NCBI RefSeq assembly: GCF_004138285.1
Contig: NZ_SCFN01000001.1
Location: 682,001-746,000, forward strand
Direction: 5' to 3'
From: Gottfriedia acidiceleris
GTDB lineage: Bacteria; Bacillota; Bacilli; Bacillales; Bacillaceae_G
Length of the DNA: 64,000 nucleotides
Position 1 is the first letter of the stretch. The number at the start of each line of letters is the position of its first letter. The position numbers and the translations under genes were made by a program. This document shows, in pieces, positions 63,457 to 64,000 of this stretch. Below the pieces are notes generated by a model. The model did not search any database, had not been told where the DNA came from, and was given only the letters and a program-made list of their open reading frames with translations.

Positions 63457-64000
63457 ATGAAAAACTTATTTACTCGTATTAAAAATCAAATCTCAGCGGA
63501 TTTACATGGCTTATTAGATGAGAAAGAACAACAAAATCCAATCTCACAATTGAATTACTTCATCAAACAATCTGAAAGTGAATTAGGTAAAGTAAGGGGA
63601 TTACTTGAAAGACATTATTCATTACGTACGAAATTCCAGGTCGAACGTGAGGGAGCACTTCAAATGGTGCAAAAACGTGAAGAGCAATTAAAGGTTGCAA
63701 ATGAAGCAGGTGCAGAGGATCTAATTAAACGTGCTACTGAAGATCTAGCTTTTTATAAAGAACAAGCTGAAAAGTTTGTTACGTTAATCGCTAAAACAGA
63801 AGAAGAAATTAGCTTTATGCATGAGCAAGTTAATCAAATTGAAAAAAAGTTAAAAGAGCTTCATACGAAAAAATATGACCTAATGTCACGTCAAAACATG
63901 GCTCACGCGACAAAAAAAATAAATGAAACTCACCATTTACTAAATAGTAAAATGCCATCAATTGACTTTAACTACTTTGAAAAACAAATTCGTGATTTAG
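63457..64000 (+). CDS. PspA/IM30 family protein (LiaH-like), 3' end outside window
   Basis: At least 181 codons of a coiled-coil phage-shock protein. It starts MKNLFTRIKNQISADLHGLL (PspA N-terminal amphipathic helix) and has QLNYFIKQSESELGKVRGLL, EDLAFYKEQAEKFVTLIAKTEEE and EQVNQIEKKLKELHTKKYDL. The ATG at 63457 is nine bases after AGAGGAG; one at 63451 is too close. PspA/LiaH forms oligomers on the membrane under envelope stress. It follows the LiaI-like gene by 15 bp and is cut by the window edge. Confidence 0.93.
   Translation, partial: MKNLFTRIKNQISADLHGLLDEKEQQNPISQLNYFIKQSESELGKVRGLLERHYSLRTKFQVEREGALQMVQKREEQLKVANEAGAEDLIKRATEDLAFYKEQAEKFVTLIAKTEEEISFMHEQVNQIEKKLKELHTKKYDLMSRQNMAHATKKINETHHLLNSKMPSIDFNYFEKQIRDL

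Overview
This is an AT-rich chromosomal window from an endospore-forming Bacillaceae (Bacillus sensu lato). The assignment rests on spoIVB, spo0A, a BrxB bacilliredoxin, a bacillolysin, ribosome-binding sites close to AAGGAGG, and a gene order that follows the Bacillus subtilis dxs-tlyA-argR-recN-spoIVB-spo0A ... bkd ... yqiW-yqj block. No rRNA, tRNA, insertion sequence, prophage or CRISPR array was seen. The species cannot be fixed from the sequence alone.

Layout. 1-7.2 kb holds the 3' end of dxs, tlyA, argR, recN, spoIVB and spo0A. 7.2-8.3 kb has no gene but carries a degenerate GC-rich Bacillaceae repeat and a well-bounded candidate structured RNA (about 7930-8213). 8.3-10.7 kb holds uppP, a YycC-like gene, a glycerophosphodiesterase and a DUF2627 gene. 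10.8-21.3 kb is the branched-chain keto acid (bkd) region: the sigma-54 activator bkdR, a textbook -24/-12 promoter with an upstream palindrome, then ptb-bcd-buk-lpdV-bkdAA-bkdAB-bkdB. Together these turn Leu, Ile and Val into branched acyl-CoA primers for lipid synthesis, or into acyl phosphate and ATP. 21.3-25.8 kb holds a GNAT, an MFS transporter, brxB, a Nudix hydrolase and small proteins. 26.2-32.1 kb holds an amino-acid ABC importer interleaved with a class III aminotransferase, then a DUF485/sodium-solute symporter pair. 32.2-40.1 kb holds a thioesterase, a YqjA-like membrane protein, an L,D-transpeptidase, a 30-codon prli42-like gene, a secreted M4 metalloprotease and the yqjC-yqjD-yqjE cluster. 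40.2-64 kb is a mixed stretch: DedA, a hydrolase, a family 2 glycosyltransferase, truncated globin, DNA polymerase IV, a cell-wall amidase, a ywrD-ywrB-ywrA-like cluster, several regulators, a BMP-type lipoprotein, RNase Z, a polysaccharide deacetylase and the start of a LiaI/PspA-type envelope-stress pair.

Three genes are broken in this copy. yqjC (methylmalonyl-CoA epimerase-like) stops just before its last strand, which carries a metal ligand. yqjD (acyl-CoA carboxylase beta subunit) has a frameshift at a run of nine A. The gamma-glutamyltransferase gene has one in-frame TAA. Either these functions are being lost, or the assembly carries point errors; reads would decide.

The most interesting unexplained items are the structured RNA next to spo0A, the repeat copies on both sides of spo0A, a roughly 21-bp tandem array after bkdB, two strong hairpins without U-tracts inside the bkd operon, three identical Spo0A-box-like sites around the ABC/aminotransferase operon, and paired 11-bp inverted operators upstream of a YiaA-type gene. 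I did not find a convincing new multi-gene system; most of the window is ordinary core chromosome.
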